The notes under the pieces are model-generated. The model searched no databases. It worked only from the letters and a program-made list of their open reading frames with translations, and was not told the DNA's origin. This document shows, in pieces, positions 32,360 through 40,310 of a DNA stretch of 64,000 bases (position 1 is its first letter; each line of letters starts with the position of its first letter). The position numbers and the translations under genes are program-made. The stretch comes from Chryseobacterium viscerum (GTDB lineage: Bacteria; Bacteroidota; Bacteroidia; Flavobacteriales; Weeksellaceae). The stretch spans positions 310,001 to 374,000 of the forward strand of contig NZ_PPEG02000006.1 in the NCBI RefSeq assembly GCF_002899945.2, written 5' to 3'.

Positions 32360-33583
32360 ATGAAAGATAACTCATTATCTAATATACTAAACCAGTACGA
32401 AAGTAAGGAACAAATTGACGGACAATTGTATACCCTCAATTTAGGACCTACCCACCCTGCTACTCACGGGATTTTCCAAAACATCTTAACGATGGATGGA
32501 GAGAGAATCCTTCATGCTGAACAGACGGTAGGATATATCCACAGAGCATTTGAGAAAATTTCTGAAAGAAGAAACTATTCTCAGATCACTACCCTTACTG
32601 ACCGTATGAATTACTGTTCTGCACCGATCAATAACCTGGGTTGGCACATGACAGTGGAGAAGCTGATCGGAGTTAAAGTTCCAAAACGTGTAGACTATAT
32701 GCGTGTTATCCTTATGGAACTTGCCAGAATTGGTGATCACCTGATTTGTAACGGGGTAACCGGAATGGACTCAGGAGCCATTACAGGTCTTACTTACATG
32801 TTCATCGAAAGAGAACGTATTTATGATATGTATGAGCAGATTTGTGGGGCAAGGATGACAACCAATATGGGAAGAATCGGAGGATTTGAAAGAGATTTCA
32901 CGCCTAAGTTCCATGAGTTACTGAAAGATTTCTTAAAAACCTTCCCTGCAAGATTTAAGGAATTCGGTACCTTATTAGAAAGAAACAGAATTTTCATGGA
33001 CAGAACCATCGGTACAGGAGCAATCTCTGCCGAAAGAGCTTTAAGCTATGGTTTCACAGGTCCAAACCTACGTGCAGCAGGAGTAGATTACGATGTAAGA
33101 GTTGCACAGCCTTATTCATCATACGAAGATTTCGACTTTATTATTCCTGTAGGAACTTCAGGAGATACTTACGACCGTTTCATGGTTCGTCAACAGGAAA
33201 TCTGGGAATCCCTTAAAATCATCAACCAAGCATACGATAACCTTCCGGAAGGACCATTCCATGCGGATGTTCCTGATTTCTATTTACCTGAAAAGGCAGA
33301 TGTTTACAGTAAAATGGAAGCATTGATCTACCACTTCAAAATTGTAATGGGAGAAACAGATGTACCGAAAGGAGAAGTTTACCATGCTGTAGAAGGTGGA
33401 AACGGAGAATTAGGATTCTATCTTGTGAGTGACGGAGGAAGAAGCCCTTACAGACTTCACTTCAGAAGACCATGCTTCATCTACTATCAGGCATACCCTG
33501 AAATGATTACAGGTTCTGTAATTTCAGATGCCATTGTAACGATGTGTAGTATGAATATTATTGCGGGAGAATTAGACGCATAA
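32360..33583 (+). CDS. nuoD: NADH-quinone oxidoreductase subunit D
   Basis: 407 residues, the 49-kDa subunit. LNLGPTHPATHGIFQ near 27-41 carries the quinone-site His residues; GYIHRAFEKISE, MTTNMGRIGGFERD and the C-terminal SVISDAIVTMCSMNIIAGELDA are conserved. It forms the quinone-binding pocket with NuoB. Confidence 0.96.
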   Translation: MKDNSLSNILNQYESKEQIDGQLYTLNLGPTHPATHGIFQNILTMDGERILHAEQTVGYIHRAFEKISERRNYSQITTLTDRMNYCSAPINNLGWHMTVEKLIGVKVPKRVDYMRVILMELARIGDHLICNGVTGMDSGAITGLTYMFIERERIYDMYEQICGARMTTNMGRIGGFERDFTPKFHELLKDFLKTFPARFKEFGTLLERNRIFMDRTIGTGAISAERALSYGFTGPNLRAAGVDYDVRVAQPYSSYEDFDFIIPVGTSGDTYDRFMVRQQEIWESLKIINQAYDNLPEGPFHADVPDFYLPEKADVYSKMEALIYHFKIVMGETDVPKGEVYHAVEGGNGELGFYLVSDGGRSPYRLHFRRPCFIYYQAYPEMITGSVISDAIVTMCSMNIIAGELDA

Positions 33584-33674
33584 CTGGAATTATAAATTTT
33601 GAATTATAAATTATAAATTGATTTTAGACCGTTATTCTTTTAGAATTTAAAATCTAAAATCTAAAATTTCAAAA
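33584..33674. repeat. Heptad array in the nuoD-nuoE gap
   Basis: Left half 33586-33627, units of TAAATTA type (TAAATTA TAAATTG). Right half 33640-33674, units of CTAAAAT type (CTAAAAT CTAAAAT). The two halves are approximately reverse-complementary around a 12-nt centre. Confidence 0.75.
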
Positions 33675-34184
33675 ATGAGCGAAACAATAGCTTTTAAACC
33701 GGAAAGTTTAGCACAGGTACATAAAATTATCGCAAGATATCCTGAAGGAAGACAAAAATCTGCTCTTCTTCCTGTACTTCACTTAGCACAGAAAGAATTC
33801 GGAGGTTGGTTAGATGTTCCTGTGATGGATTATGTTGCCGGACTATTAAGTATCCAGCCGATCGAAGTATATGAAGTGGCTACTTTCTATACGATGTTTA
33901 ATATGAAGCCGGTGGGTAAATATGTTTTGGAAGTTTGCAGAACAGGACCTTGTATGGTTTGTGGAAGCGAAAAAATTCTGGACCATATCAGAACCAAACT
34001 GAATATTAAAGATGGAGAAACTACTGAAGACGGTATGTTCACATTAAAGCCTGCTGAATGTCTTGGAGCATGCGGATATGCACCAATGCTGCAGCTAGGA
34101 AAATTCTTTCATGAAAATTTAACGATAGAAAAAGTAGATGAAATCCTTGATCTTTGCAGACAGGGACAAGTTGCTTTAGACTAA
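33675..34184 (+). CDS. nuoE: NADH-quinone oxidoreductase subunit E
   Basis: 169 residues, thioredoxin-like 24-kDa subunit. [2Fe-2S] cluster N1a ligands are CRTGPCMVCG (first Cys plus the next, five residues on) and the later pair in CLGACGYAP. Part of the NADH-oxidising module with NuoF. Confidence 0.95.
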   Translation: MSETIAFKPESLAQVHKIIARYPEGRQKSALLPVLHLAQKEFGGWLDVPVMDYVAGLLSIQPIEVYEVATFYTMFNMKPVGKYVLEVCRTGPCMVCGSEKILDHIRTKLNIKDGETTEDGMFTLKPAECLGACGYAPMLQLGKFFHENLTIEKVDEILDLCRQGQVALD

Positions 34185-34294
34185 AATAATTTTAAATCCC
34201 AAATGTTGAATTTCGGATTTAAGCTTAGTTAATTTTTTAAATAATTACAAAAAAGCTAGAAGCCAAAAGCCCATAGCTAAAAGCATAATAAACA
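34185..34294. repeat. Heptad array in the nuoE-nuoF gap
   Basis: Left half 34191-34225, units ending in AT (TTTAAAT CCCAAAT). Right half 34249-34290, units ending in AG (CCAAAAG, CTAAAAG). The two halves use different heptads, and a non-periodic stretch of about 23 nt separates them. Confidence 0.7.
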
Positions 34295-35653
34295 ATGAGT
34301 AAAAAACTTTTACTTAAAGACGCACATATAGAAGGTATTCGCTACTTTGAAACATACCGTAAACAGGGAGGTTACACTGCAGCTGAAAAAGCCTTGAAGA
34401 TGACTCCTGACGAAATTCTTGAAGAAGTAAAAGCTTCAGGACTAAGAGGTCGTGGTGGAGCAGGATTCCCAACAGGGATGAAATGGAGCTTTTTGGCAAA
34501 ACCAGAAGGTGTACCAAGACACTTGGTCGTAAATGCAGACGAATCTGAACCGGGAACTTTCAAAGACAGATATTTGATGGAATTTCTTCCTCATTTATTG
34601 ATTGAAGGAATGCTTATCTCATCTTTTACTTTAGGTTCTAATGTTTCTTATATCTATATCCGTGGAGAATATTCATGGATTCCGGATATCTTAGAAGAAG
34701 CAATTGAAGAAGCTAAAGCAGCAGGATTTTTAGGTAAAAATATCTTAGGAACAGGTTACGATTTGGAAATCTATGTTCAGAGAGGTGGTGGAGCATATAT
34801 CTGTGGTGAAGAAACTGCATTGCTTGAATCCCTTGAAGGAAAAAGAGGAAATCCAAGATTAAAACCGCCATTCCCGGCTGTAAAAGGACTTTGGGAAAGA
34901 CCAACAGTGGTAAACAACGTTGAGTCTATTGCGGCAATCGTTCCAATCATTGATATTACAGGTGCTGAATATGCAAAAATCGGGGTGGGAAGATCTACAG
35001 GTACGAAATTGATTTCTGCTTGTGGAAACATCAACAAACCGGGTGTATATGAAATCGATATGACCATCACTGTAGAAGAATTTATCTACTCTGATGAATA
35101 TTGTGGCGGTATTAAAGACGGAAAAAAATTAAAGGCTTGTATTCCTGGAGGAAGTTCAGTTCCGATTGTTCCAGCTAATTTATTGTTGAGAACCGTGAAC
35201 GGAGAGCCAAGATATATGAACTATGAATCATTGGCAGATGGTGGTTTTGCTACCGGAACGATGATGGGTTCAGGAGGTTTCATCGTTTTGGATGAAGATC
35301 AGTGTATCGTAGAACATACCATGACATTGGCGAGATTTTATCACCATGAAAGTTGTGGACAGTGTACCCCTTGCCGTGAAGGAACGGGATGGATGCACAA
35401 GATTTTGAAGAAAATCGAGAAAGGAGAAGGAAAAATGGAAGATATCGATCTACTTTGGGATATCCAGAGAAAAATCGAAGGAAATACCATTTGTCCATTG
35501 GGTGATGCAGCGGCTTGGCCAGTTGCAGCAGCAATTCGTCACTTCAGAGATGAATTTGAGTGGCATGTAAAAAACCCAGAGTTGTCTCAGACTCAAAATT
35601 ATGGATTGGCACATTATGCAGATCCTATCCCCGCTGTTGAAAAAAATGCTTAG
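34295..35653 (+). CDS. nuoF: NADH-quinone oxidoreductase subunit F
   Basis: 452 residues, 51-kDa subunit. NADH/FMN site GLRGRGGAGFPTGMKW (about 49-64), VNADESEPGTFKDR, YICGEETALLESLEG, and the N3 [4Fe-4S] ligands ESCGQCTPCREGT plus a later Cys in TICPLGD. It accepts hydride from NADH. The outer-membrane protein gene starts 5 nt after its stop. Confidence 0.96.
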   Translation: MSKKLLLKDAHIEGIRYFETYRKQGGYTAAEKALKMTPDEILEEVKASGLRGRGGAGFPTGMKWSFLAKPEGVPRHLVVNADESEPGTFKDRYLMEFLPHLLIEGMLISSFTLGSNVSYIYIRGEYSWIPDILEEAIEEAKAAGFLGKNILGTGYDLEIYVQRGGGAYICGEETALLESLEGKRGNPRLKPPFPAVKGLWERPTVVNNVESIAAIVPIIDITGAEYAKIGVGRSTGTKLISACGNINKPGVYEIDMTITVEEFIYSDEYCGGIKDGKKLKACIPGGSSVPIVPANLLLRTVNGEPRYMNYESLADGGFATGTMMGSGGFIVLDEDQCIVEHTMTLARFYHHESCGQCTPCREGTGWMHKILKKIEKGEGKMEDIDLLWDIQRKIEGNTICPLGDAAAWPVAAAIRHFRDEFEWHVKNPELSQTQNYGLAHYADPIPAVEKNA

Positions 35654-35658
35654 TTAAA

Positions 35659-36570
35659 ATGAAGAAGTTATTAGTTGTTGGTTTAATGATGTCGAATTTT
35701 GTGTTTGCACAGAATAAGAAAACAGATACTGCAAACTATAATAGATCCGTTGAAGAGGATTTATCATATGTAGCGAGTGAGAAACAGCAGATTAAAGCTG
35801 AAAAAAAGGAAAAGCCTAATCCATTAAGCAAGAAAGGTCAGGTTTTCGTATTTTATGGATGGAACAGAGCGGCTTATAGTAATTCTGACATCCACTTTAC
35901 TGGAAACGGATACGATTTTCAATTGAATAATGTAACAGCACAGGACAGGCCTACAAAATTTGGAATCGTTTATTTTGATCCAAGTTGGTTTACTGTAACG
36001 CAGTATAATTTCAGAATAGGATATTTTATTAAAGATAACTTAGCCATTGTTTTAGGGATTGACCACATGAAATATGTGATGGATCAAAATCAAACGGTTA
36101 ACTTTAATGGACATATTTCAGATCCTGAATATGCAGGAATGGTACAAAACGGACAGGTAAACCTGGCAGATGAGAAGTTCCTTACTTTTGAACATACAGA
36201 CGGATTAAATTATGAAAATTTAGGTCTTGAGAAATACAAAAATCTTATTCATAAGAAAAATATAGATTTAGTATGGTCTTACGGAGCCGGGATCGGGTTT
36301 ATGTTTCCGAAAAGTAATGTAAAACTTTTTGGAAATGAAAGAAGTGACCGTTTTCATGTTGCAGGGATGGGAACCGATATCAGATCCAGTCTTAACTTAG
36401 TTTTCTGGAAAAACTGGATGCTTAGAGTAGAAGGAAAAGCTGGTTATATTAATATGTGGGATATTAAAACTACATTAAATAACAAACCTGATAAAGCCCG
36501 CCAGGATTTTGTTTTCGGACAAGTTCTAGCAGGAATTGGATATACATTTAATACTAAGAAATATAAATAA
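35659..36570 (+). CDS. Outer-membrane beta-barrel-like protein inside the nuo operon
   Basis: 303 residues. Signal peptide MKKLLVVGLMMSNFVFAQ; a charged linker (about 20-60, DLSYVASEKQQIKAEKKEK); then alternating amphipathic strands (VFVFYGWNRAAYS, FRIGYFIKDNLAIVLGIDH, WSYGAGIGFMF, SLNLVFWKNWMLRVEG), ending VLAGIGYTFNTKKYK, a typical barrel end. It starts 5 nt after nuoF and is followed by a heptad gap and nuoG, so it is co-transcribed with complex I. It has no known part in complex I, and why a barrel should sit here is unexplained. Confidence 0.75.
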   Translation: MKKLLVVGLMMSNFVFAQNKKTDTANYNRSVEEDLSYVASEKQQIKAEKKEKPNPLSKKGQVFVFYGWNRAAYSNSDIHFTGNGYDFQLNNVTAQDRPTKFGIVYFDPSWFTVTQYNFRIGYFIKDNLAIVLGIDHMKYVMDQNQTVNFNGHISDPEYAGMVQNGQVNLADEKFLTFEHTDGLNYENLGLEKYKNLIHKKNIDLVWSYGAGIGFMFPKSNVKLFGNERSDRFHVAGMGTDIRSSLNLVFWKNWMLRVEGKAGYINMWDIKTTLNNKPDKARQDFVFGQVLAGIGYTFNTKKYK

Positions 36571-36611
36571 CAAAGCCTATTGCTTAACGCATAAAGCTTA
36601 AAGCATACGAT
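36571..36611. repeat. Heptad array before nuoG
   Basis: Five units at 36574-36608 of form nGCnTAn (AGCTTAA, AGCATAC). The shortest array of the set; no clear facing half. Confidence 0.65.
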
Positions 36612-37610
36612 ATGAGCGAAGAAGTTAAAAAATTCAAAATAACGATAGACGGACAGACTACTGAAGTTTTGCCTGGTACTTCTATTTTGGAAGCTGCAAG
36701 ACAAATCGGTGGTAAATCTGTACCTCCTGCTATGTGCTACTACAGCAAATTGGAGACCAGTGGAGGAAGATGTAGAACTTGTCTTGTAGAAGTTTCTAAA
36801 GGATCTGAAGCTGATCCGCGTCCTATGCCAAAATTAGTTGCCAGCTGCAGAACTAATGTAATGGACGGTATGGAGGTAAAAAACCTTAGTTCTGAGAAAG
36901 CTCAGGAAGGAAGAAAAGCCGTTACCGAGTTCTTATTGGTAAATCACCCGCTGGACTGCCCTGTTTGTGATCAGGCTGGAGAATGTCATCTTCAGGATCT
37001 GGGTTATGAGCACGGAAATCTTCAGACAAGAACTGAATTTGAAAGAAATACTTACGAAGCTGATGATCTTGGACCGAACATCAAATTGAATATGAACCGT
37101 TGTATTCTTTGTGCAAGATGTGTATTGACAGCTAATCAACTTACAGAAACAAGAGAACACGGTATTCTTTTCAGAGGAGACCACGCGGAAATTTCTACTT
37201 ATTTAAATAAAGCTTTAGATAATGACTTCATCGGAAACGTTATTGACGTGTGTCCTGTAGGAGCATTAACAGACAGAACAGCACGTTTTACAAGCAGAGT
37301 TTGGTTCACAAAACCGATGAATGCTACTTGTAAATGTGATAAGTGTTCTGGAAAAGCTGTAGTATGGATGAAAGGAGATGAAGTGGTAAGAGTAACTGCT
37401 AGAAAAGACCAGTGGGGTGAAGTAGAAGAATTCATCTGTGATACATGCCGTTTCGAAAGAAAAGAATTATCAGACTGGAACATCGAAGGTCCTAGACATA
37501 TCGACAGACACTCTGTAATTTCATTGAACCACTATGAAAAGCCTAAAGATGAGCTAAGAGTTTTAGACAATCCGATGGCTAAAGAAATCAGTGAAAAAGA
37601 CGAAAAATAA
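36612..37610 (+). CDS. nuoG: NADH-quinone oxidoreductase subunit G, short form
   Basis: 332 residues against about 700-900 in E. coli-type NuoG. Present: [2Fe-2S] N1b (CYYSKLETSGGRCRTC and a later Cys), the His-ligated N5 region HPLDCPVCDQAGEC, N4 (CILCARCV ... CPVGAL), and a molybdopterin-type 4Fe-4S region (CKCDKCSGKAVVWMKGDEVVRV ... ICDTC). The large molybdopterin-oxidoreductase-like domain that normally follows is absent. The ORF ends naturally (ISEKDEK, TAA), and the following gap has no coding remnant, so this is a lineage form and not a recent truncation. Confidence 0.92.
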   Translation: MSEEVKKFKITIDGQTTEVLPGTSILEAARQIGGKSVPPAMCYYSKLETSGGRCRTCLVEVSKGSEADPRPMPKLVASCRTNVMDGMEVKNLSSEKAQEGRKAVTEFLLVNHPLDCPVCDQAGECHLQDLGYEHGNLQTRTEFERNTYEADDLGPNIKLNMNRCILCARCVLTANQLTETREHGILFRGDHAEISTYLNKALDNDFIGNVIDVCPVGALTDRTARFTSRVWFTKPMNATCKCDKCSGKAVVWMKGDEVVRVTARKDQWGEVEEFICDTCRFERKELSDWNIEGPRHIDRHSVISLNHYEKPKDELRVLDNPMAKEISEKDEK

Positions 37611-37702
37611 TTTTAATAAGATTTCAGATTTTAGATATTAGATGACAGACTTTCTTCATTCTAATATCTAACTTCTAATATCTAACATCTATAAAAATAA
37701 AA
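37611..37702. repeat. Mirror heptad array in the nuoG-nuoH gap
   Basis: Five units ending in AGA at 37615-37649 (TTTTAGA TATTAGA), a 10-nt centre, then five units beginning TCT at 37660-37694 (TCTAATA TCTAACT). Because AGA and TCT are complementary, the two halves face each other in register and can pair heptad by heptad. Confidence 0.82.
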
Positions 37703-38767
37703 ATGGATTTACTTACATTTAAACTTATACTTGTACTAGCACTTTTCCTGCTATCGTTAACGATTGCAGCCTACTCTACTTGGGCAGAAAGAAAAGTTGC
37801 CTCTATCATGCAGGATAGAATTGGTCCTAACAGAGCTGGACCTTTCGGATTGCTGCAGCCTCTTGCTGATGGTGGAAAGTTTTTCTTCAAAGAAGACTTT
37901 ACGCCGGCCAATGCAGAAAGATTCCTATTCGTATTAGGACCTGCTTTGGTAATGTTTATTTCATTGATTACAGGAGCTGTTATTCCTTGGGGTAAAAGTT
38001 TAAATATCGCAGGTACTTCTTTTGATCTTCAGGTTGCTAACATTGACGTTGGTGTACTTTTCATCATCGGAATGGCTTCCATCGGGGTTTACGGAATTAT
38101 GATTGGAGGTTGGGCTTCGAACAACAAATATTCATTACTAGGTGCTATCCGTGCTTCTTCTCAGATGATTTCTTATGAATTGGCAATGGGATTAGCACTT
38201 CTTTCTATCATTATGATGTCTGGAAGTTTAGATTTAAAAGAAATCACCGAAAGTCAGACGACTGGAAAATTATGGGGAGTGATTCCTTGGGTTTCCGGGA
38301 TGAACTGGAATATTTTCTACCAGCCGATCGCTTTCCTTGTTTTCTTTGTAGCTGCTTTAGCAGAAACCAACAGACACCCTTTCGATTTACCTGAGTGTGA
38401 ATCTGAATTGGTAACAGGATACTCTACAGAATACTCTTCCATGAAATTAGGTTTATATATGTTCGGGGAATACGTGAACATGTTTATCTCTAATGCTTTC
38501 ATGGTCGTTCTTTTCTTTGGAGGGTATAACTATCCTGGTATTGAATGGGTAACTCAGAACTGGGGCGAAAACGCTGCAGGGATCTTGAGTGTTGTAGCAT
38601 TCTTAACGAAGACTGTAATCGGAATTTTGATCTTCATGTGGATCAGATGGACGCTTCCAAGATTCAGATACGATCAGTTAATGCATTTGGGATGGAAAAC
38701 ATTAATTCCAATGGCATTGGTAAACCTATTAATTACAGGAGCTGTAATTTTAGCATTTGCAAACTAA
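37703..38767 (+). CDS. nuoH: NADH-quinone oxidoreductase subunit H
   Basis: 354 residues, about eight transmembrane helices. ERKVASIMQDRIGPNRAGP (about 29-47) and the quinone-channel loop AETNRHPFDLPECESELV (about 219-236) are present. It forms the base of the quinone tunnel. Confidence 0.96.
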   Translation: MDLLTFKLILVLALFLLSLTIAAYSTWAERKVASIMQDRIGPNRAGPFGLLQPLADGGKFFFKEDFTPANAERFLFVLGPALVMFISLITGAVIPWGKSLNIAGTSFDLQVANIDVGVLFIIGMASIGVYGIMIGGWASNNKYSLLGAIRASSQMISYELAMGLALLSIIMMSGSLDLKEITESQTTGKLWGVIPWVSGMNWNIFYQPIAFLVFFVAALAETNRHPFDLPECESELVTGYSTEYSSMKLGLYMFGEYVNMFISNAFMVVLFFGGYNYPGIEWVTQNWGENAAGILSVVAFLTKTVIGILIFMWIRWTLPRFRYDQLMHLGWKTLIPMALVNLLITGAVILAFAN

Positions 38768-38919
38768 GAAAATTTGAAAATGAGCTGATTTGAAAATTTG
38801 ATAATGAAATCAAAGCTTTATCTTTAGCCTATCATATTCAATCATCAATATTAAATAATTAAGATAACAGACAAGATTAGTCTAAAATCTGGTGTCTAAC
38901 ATCTAATATCTATAATTAA
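38768..38919. repeat. Heptad array in the nuoH-nuoI gap
   Basis: Right part 38880-38914: five units of form nTCTnnn (GTCTAAC, ATCTAAT). The left part (38770-38810) repeats TTTGAAAAT twice but is less regular. The middle of this 152-bp gap holds nothing recognised. Confidence 0.6.
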
Positions 38920-39477
38920 ATGAAACTTACAAACAGATCAAAAGTTGTTTCCAATAAAGAAATGACCCTTGCTGAAAAAATCTACCTGCCTGCGATCTTT
39001 ACAGGGATGGGGATTACATTTAAGCATGCTGTAAGAACCGTGATAAAGGGTGCTCCCGCAGTATATTCGTATCCGGAAGTACAGAAACAGAGAACGACCA
39101 TCTGGAGAGGCCAGCACGTTTTGAAAAGAGACGAAGAAGGCAGAGAAAGATGTACAGCTTGTGGACTTTGTGCGGTAGCTTGTCCTGCAGAAGCCATTAC
39201 GATGACTGCTGCTGAAAGAACTAAAGAGGAAAAAGGTCTTTACAGAGAAGAAAAATACGCTTCAGTATATGAAATCAATATGCTAAGATGTATTTTCTGC
39301 GGAATGTGTGAAGAAGCTTGTCCTAAATCTGCGATCTATCTTACTGATAGATTGGTAGATGTAGAAACCAACAGAGGTTCTTTCATTTACGGAAAAGATA
39401 AATTAGTTGAAAAAATAAATGAAAGGATTGATATCACGACAAGACAATCCGAGAAACAAAAAAATGCGGTAAAATAA
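38920..39477 (+). CDS. nuoI: NADH-quinone oxidoreductase subunit I
   Basis: 185 residues with two complete [4Fe-4S] ferredoxin motifs, CTACGLCAVACPAEAI and CIFCGMCEEACPKSAI (clusters N6a and N6b), bridging NuoG and NuoB. Its stop overlaps the nuoJ start by 1 nt (taATG). Confidence 0.96.
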   Translation: MKLTNRSKVVSNKEMTLAEKIYLPAIFTGMGITFKHAVRTVIKGAPAVYSYPEVQKQRTTIWRGQHVLKRDEEGRERCTACGLCAVACPAEAITMTAAERTKEEKGLYREEKYASVYEINMLRCIFCGMCEEACPKSAIYLTDRLVDVETNRGSFIYGKDKLVEKINERIDITTRQSEKQKNAVK

Positions 39478-39974
39478 TGGATCAGATTTTATTTTTCTTG
39501 GTGGCGTTTTTAGCAGTGGCAAGTGCGGTTTACTTCGTATTTGCAAGAAATCCTTTATATGCTATTCTGTCATTAATTGTTACGATGTTTTCAATTGCAG
39601 GAATGTACATTCTTTTGAATGCACAGTTCTTGGCAATTATCCAGATTATAGTGTACGCAGGTGCCATCATGGTACTTTTCCTTTACATCTTAATGATGCT
39701 TAACCTTAATAAAGGAGACGAAAGTAAGAAGAACAATACTTTAAAATTTGTTGGAGTTTTTACTGCAGGTATTCTTTTAGTAGGAGTATTAGGTGTTTTC
39801 AGAGGAGTACAAGACAACCATATTGTAGTTGAAAATGTAGACAGAGGTGTTGGTCTTACGAAAAATCTGGGTAGACTTTTGTTTAATGAATATGTTTTAC
39901 CGTTTGAGCTTGCTTCCATCCTAATTCTGGCAGGTATTGTAGGCGCGGTATTAATCGGTAAAAAAGATTTATAA
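39477..39974 (+). CDS. nuoJ: NADH-quinone oxidoreductase subunit J
   Basis: 165 residues, five transmembrane helices. The third helix region YAGAIMVLFLYILMML near 60-75 is the conserved segment known to rotate during turnover. Overlaps nuoI by 1 nt; nuoK follows after 4 nt. Confidence 0.95.
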   Translation: MDQILFFLVAFLAVASAVYFVFARNPLYAILSLIVTMFSIAGMYILLNAQFLAIIQIIVYAGAIMVLFLYILMMLNLNKGDESKKNNTLKFVGVFTAGILLVGVLGVFRGVQDNHIVVENVDRGVGLTKNLGRLLFNEYVLPFELASILILAGIVGAVLIGKKDL

Positions 39975-39978
39975 AATT

Positions 39979-40308
39979 ATGGGAGAAGTAAATACTTTTA
40001 TACAAAGCGTCCCTTTGGAATACTTCATCATTCTTTCATCAGTATTGTTCTGTCTGGGAGTAATGGGAGTATTGCTTAGAAAAAATGCTATTGTGATTCT
40101 GGGCTGTGTAGAGCTTATGCTGAATTCTGTAAACCTTTTATTGGCAGCTTTTTCAGCGTACAAAGGCAACGGCGACGGACAACTTTTAGTTTTCTTCATT
40201 ATGGTGGTAGCAGCTGCTGAAGTAGCGGTAGGTCTGGCAATTATTGCGATGCTATATAGAAACACCCGTTCTGTAGATGTGAGTATATTTAATAAATTAA
40301 GAGGATAG
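39979..40308 (+). CDS. nuoK: NADH-quinone oxidoreductase subunit K
   Basis: 109 residues, three transmembrane helices. The buried Glu of GCVELMLNSVNLLL and the second in AAAEVAVGLAI belong to the membrane proton path. nuoL follows after 2 nt. Confidence 0.95.
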   Translation: MGEVNTFIQSVPLEYFIILSSVLFCLGVMGVLLRKNAIVILGCVELMLNSVNLLLAAFSAYKGNGDGQLLVFFIMVVAAAEVAVGLAIIAMLYRNTRSVDVSIFNKLRG

Positions 40309-40310
40309 GA

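Noticed and set aside
34314..34904. Several minus-strand frames inside nuoF
   Set aside because: Shadows of a highly conserved gene; translations look non-protein-like and overlap one another.
31122..37702. Short regularly spaced repeats in the nuo gaps considered as CRISPR-like arrays
   Set aside because: Units are 7 bp with no spacers, unit sequence differs from gap to gap, and no cas genes are near.
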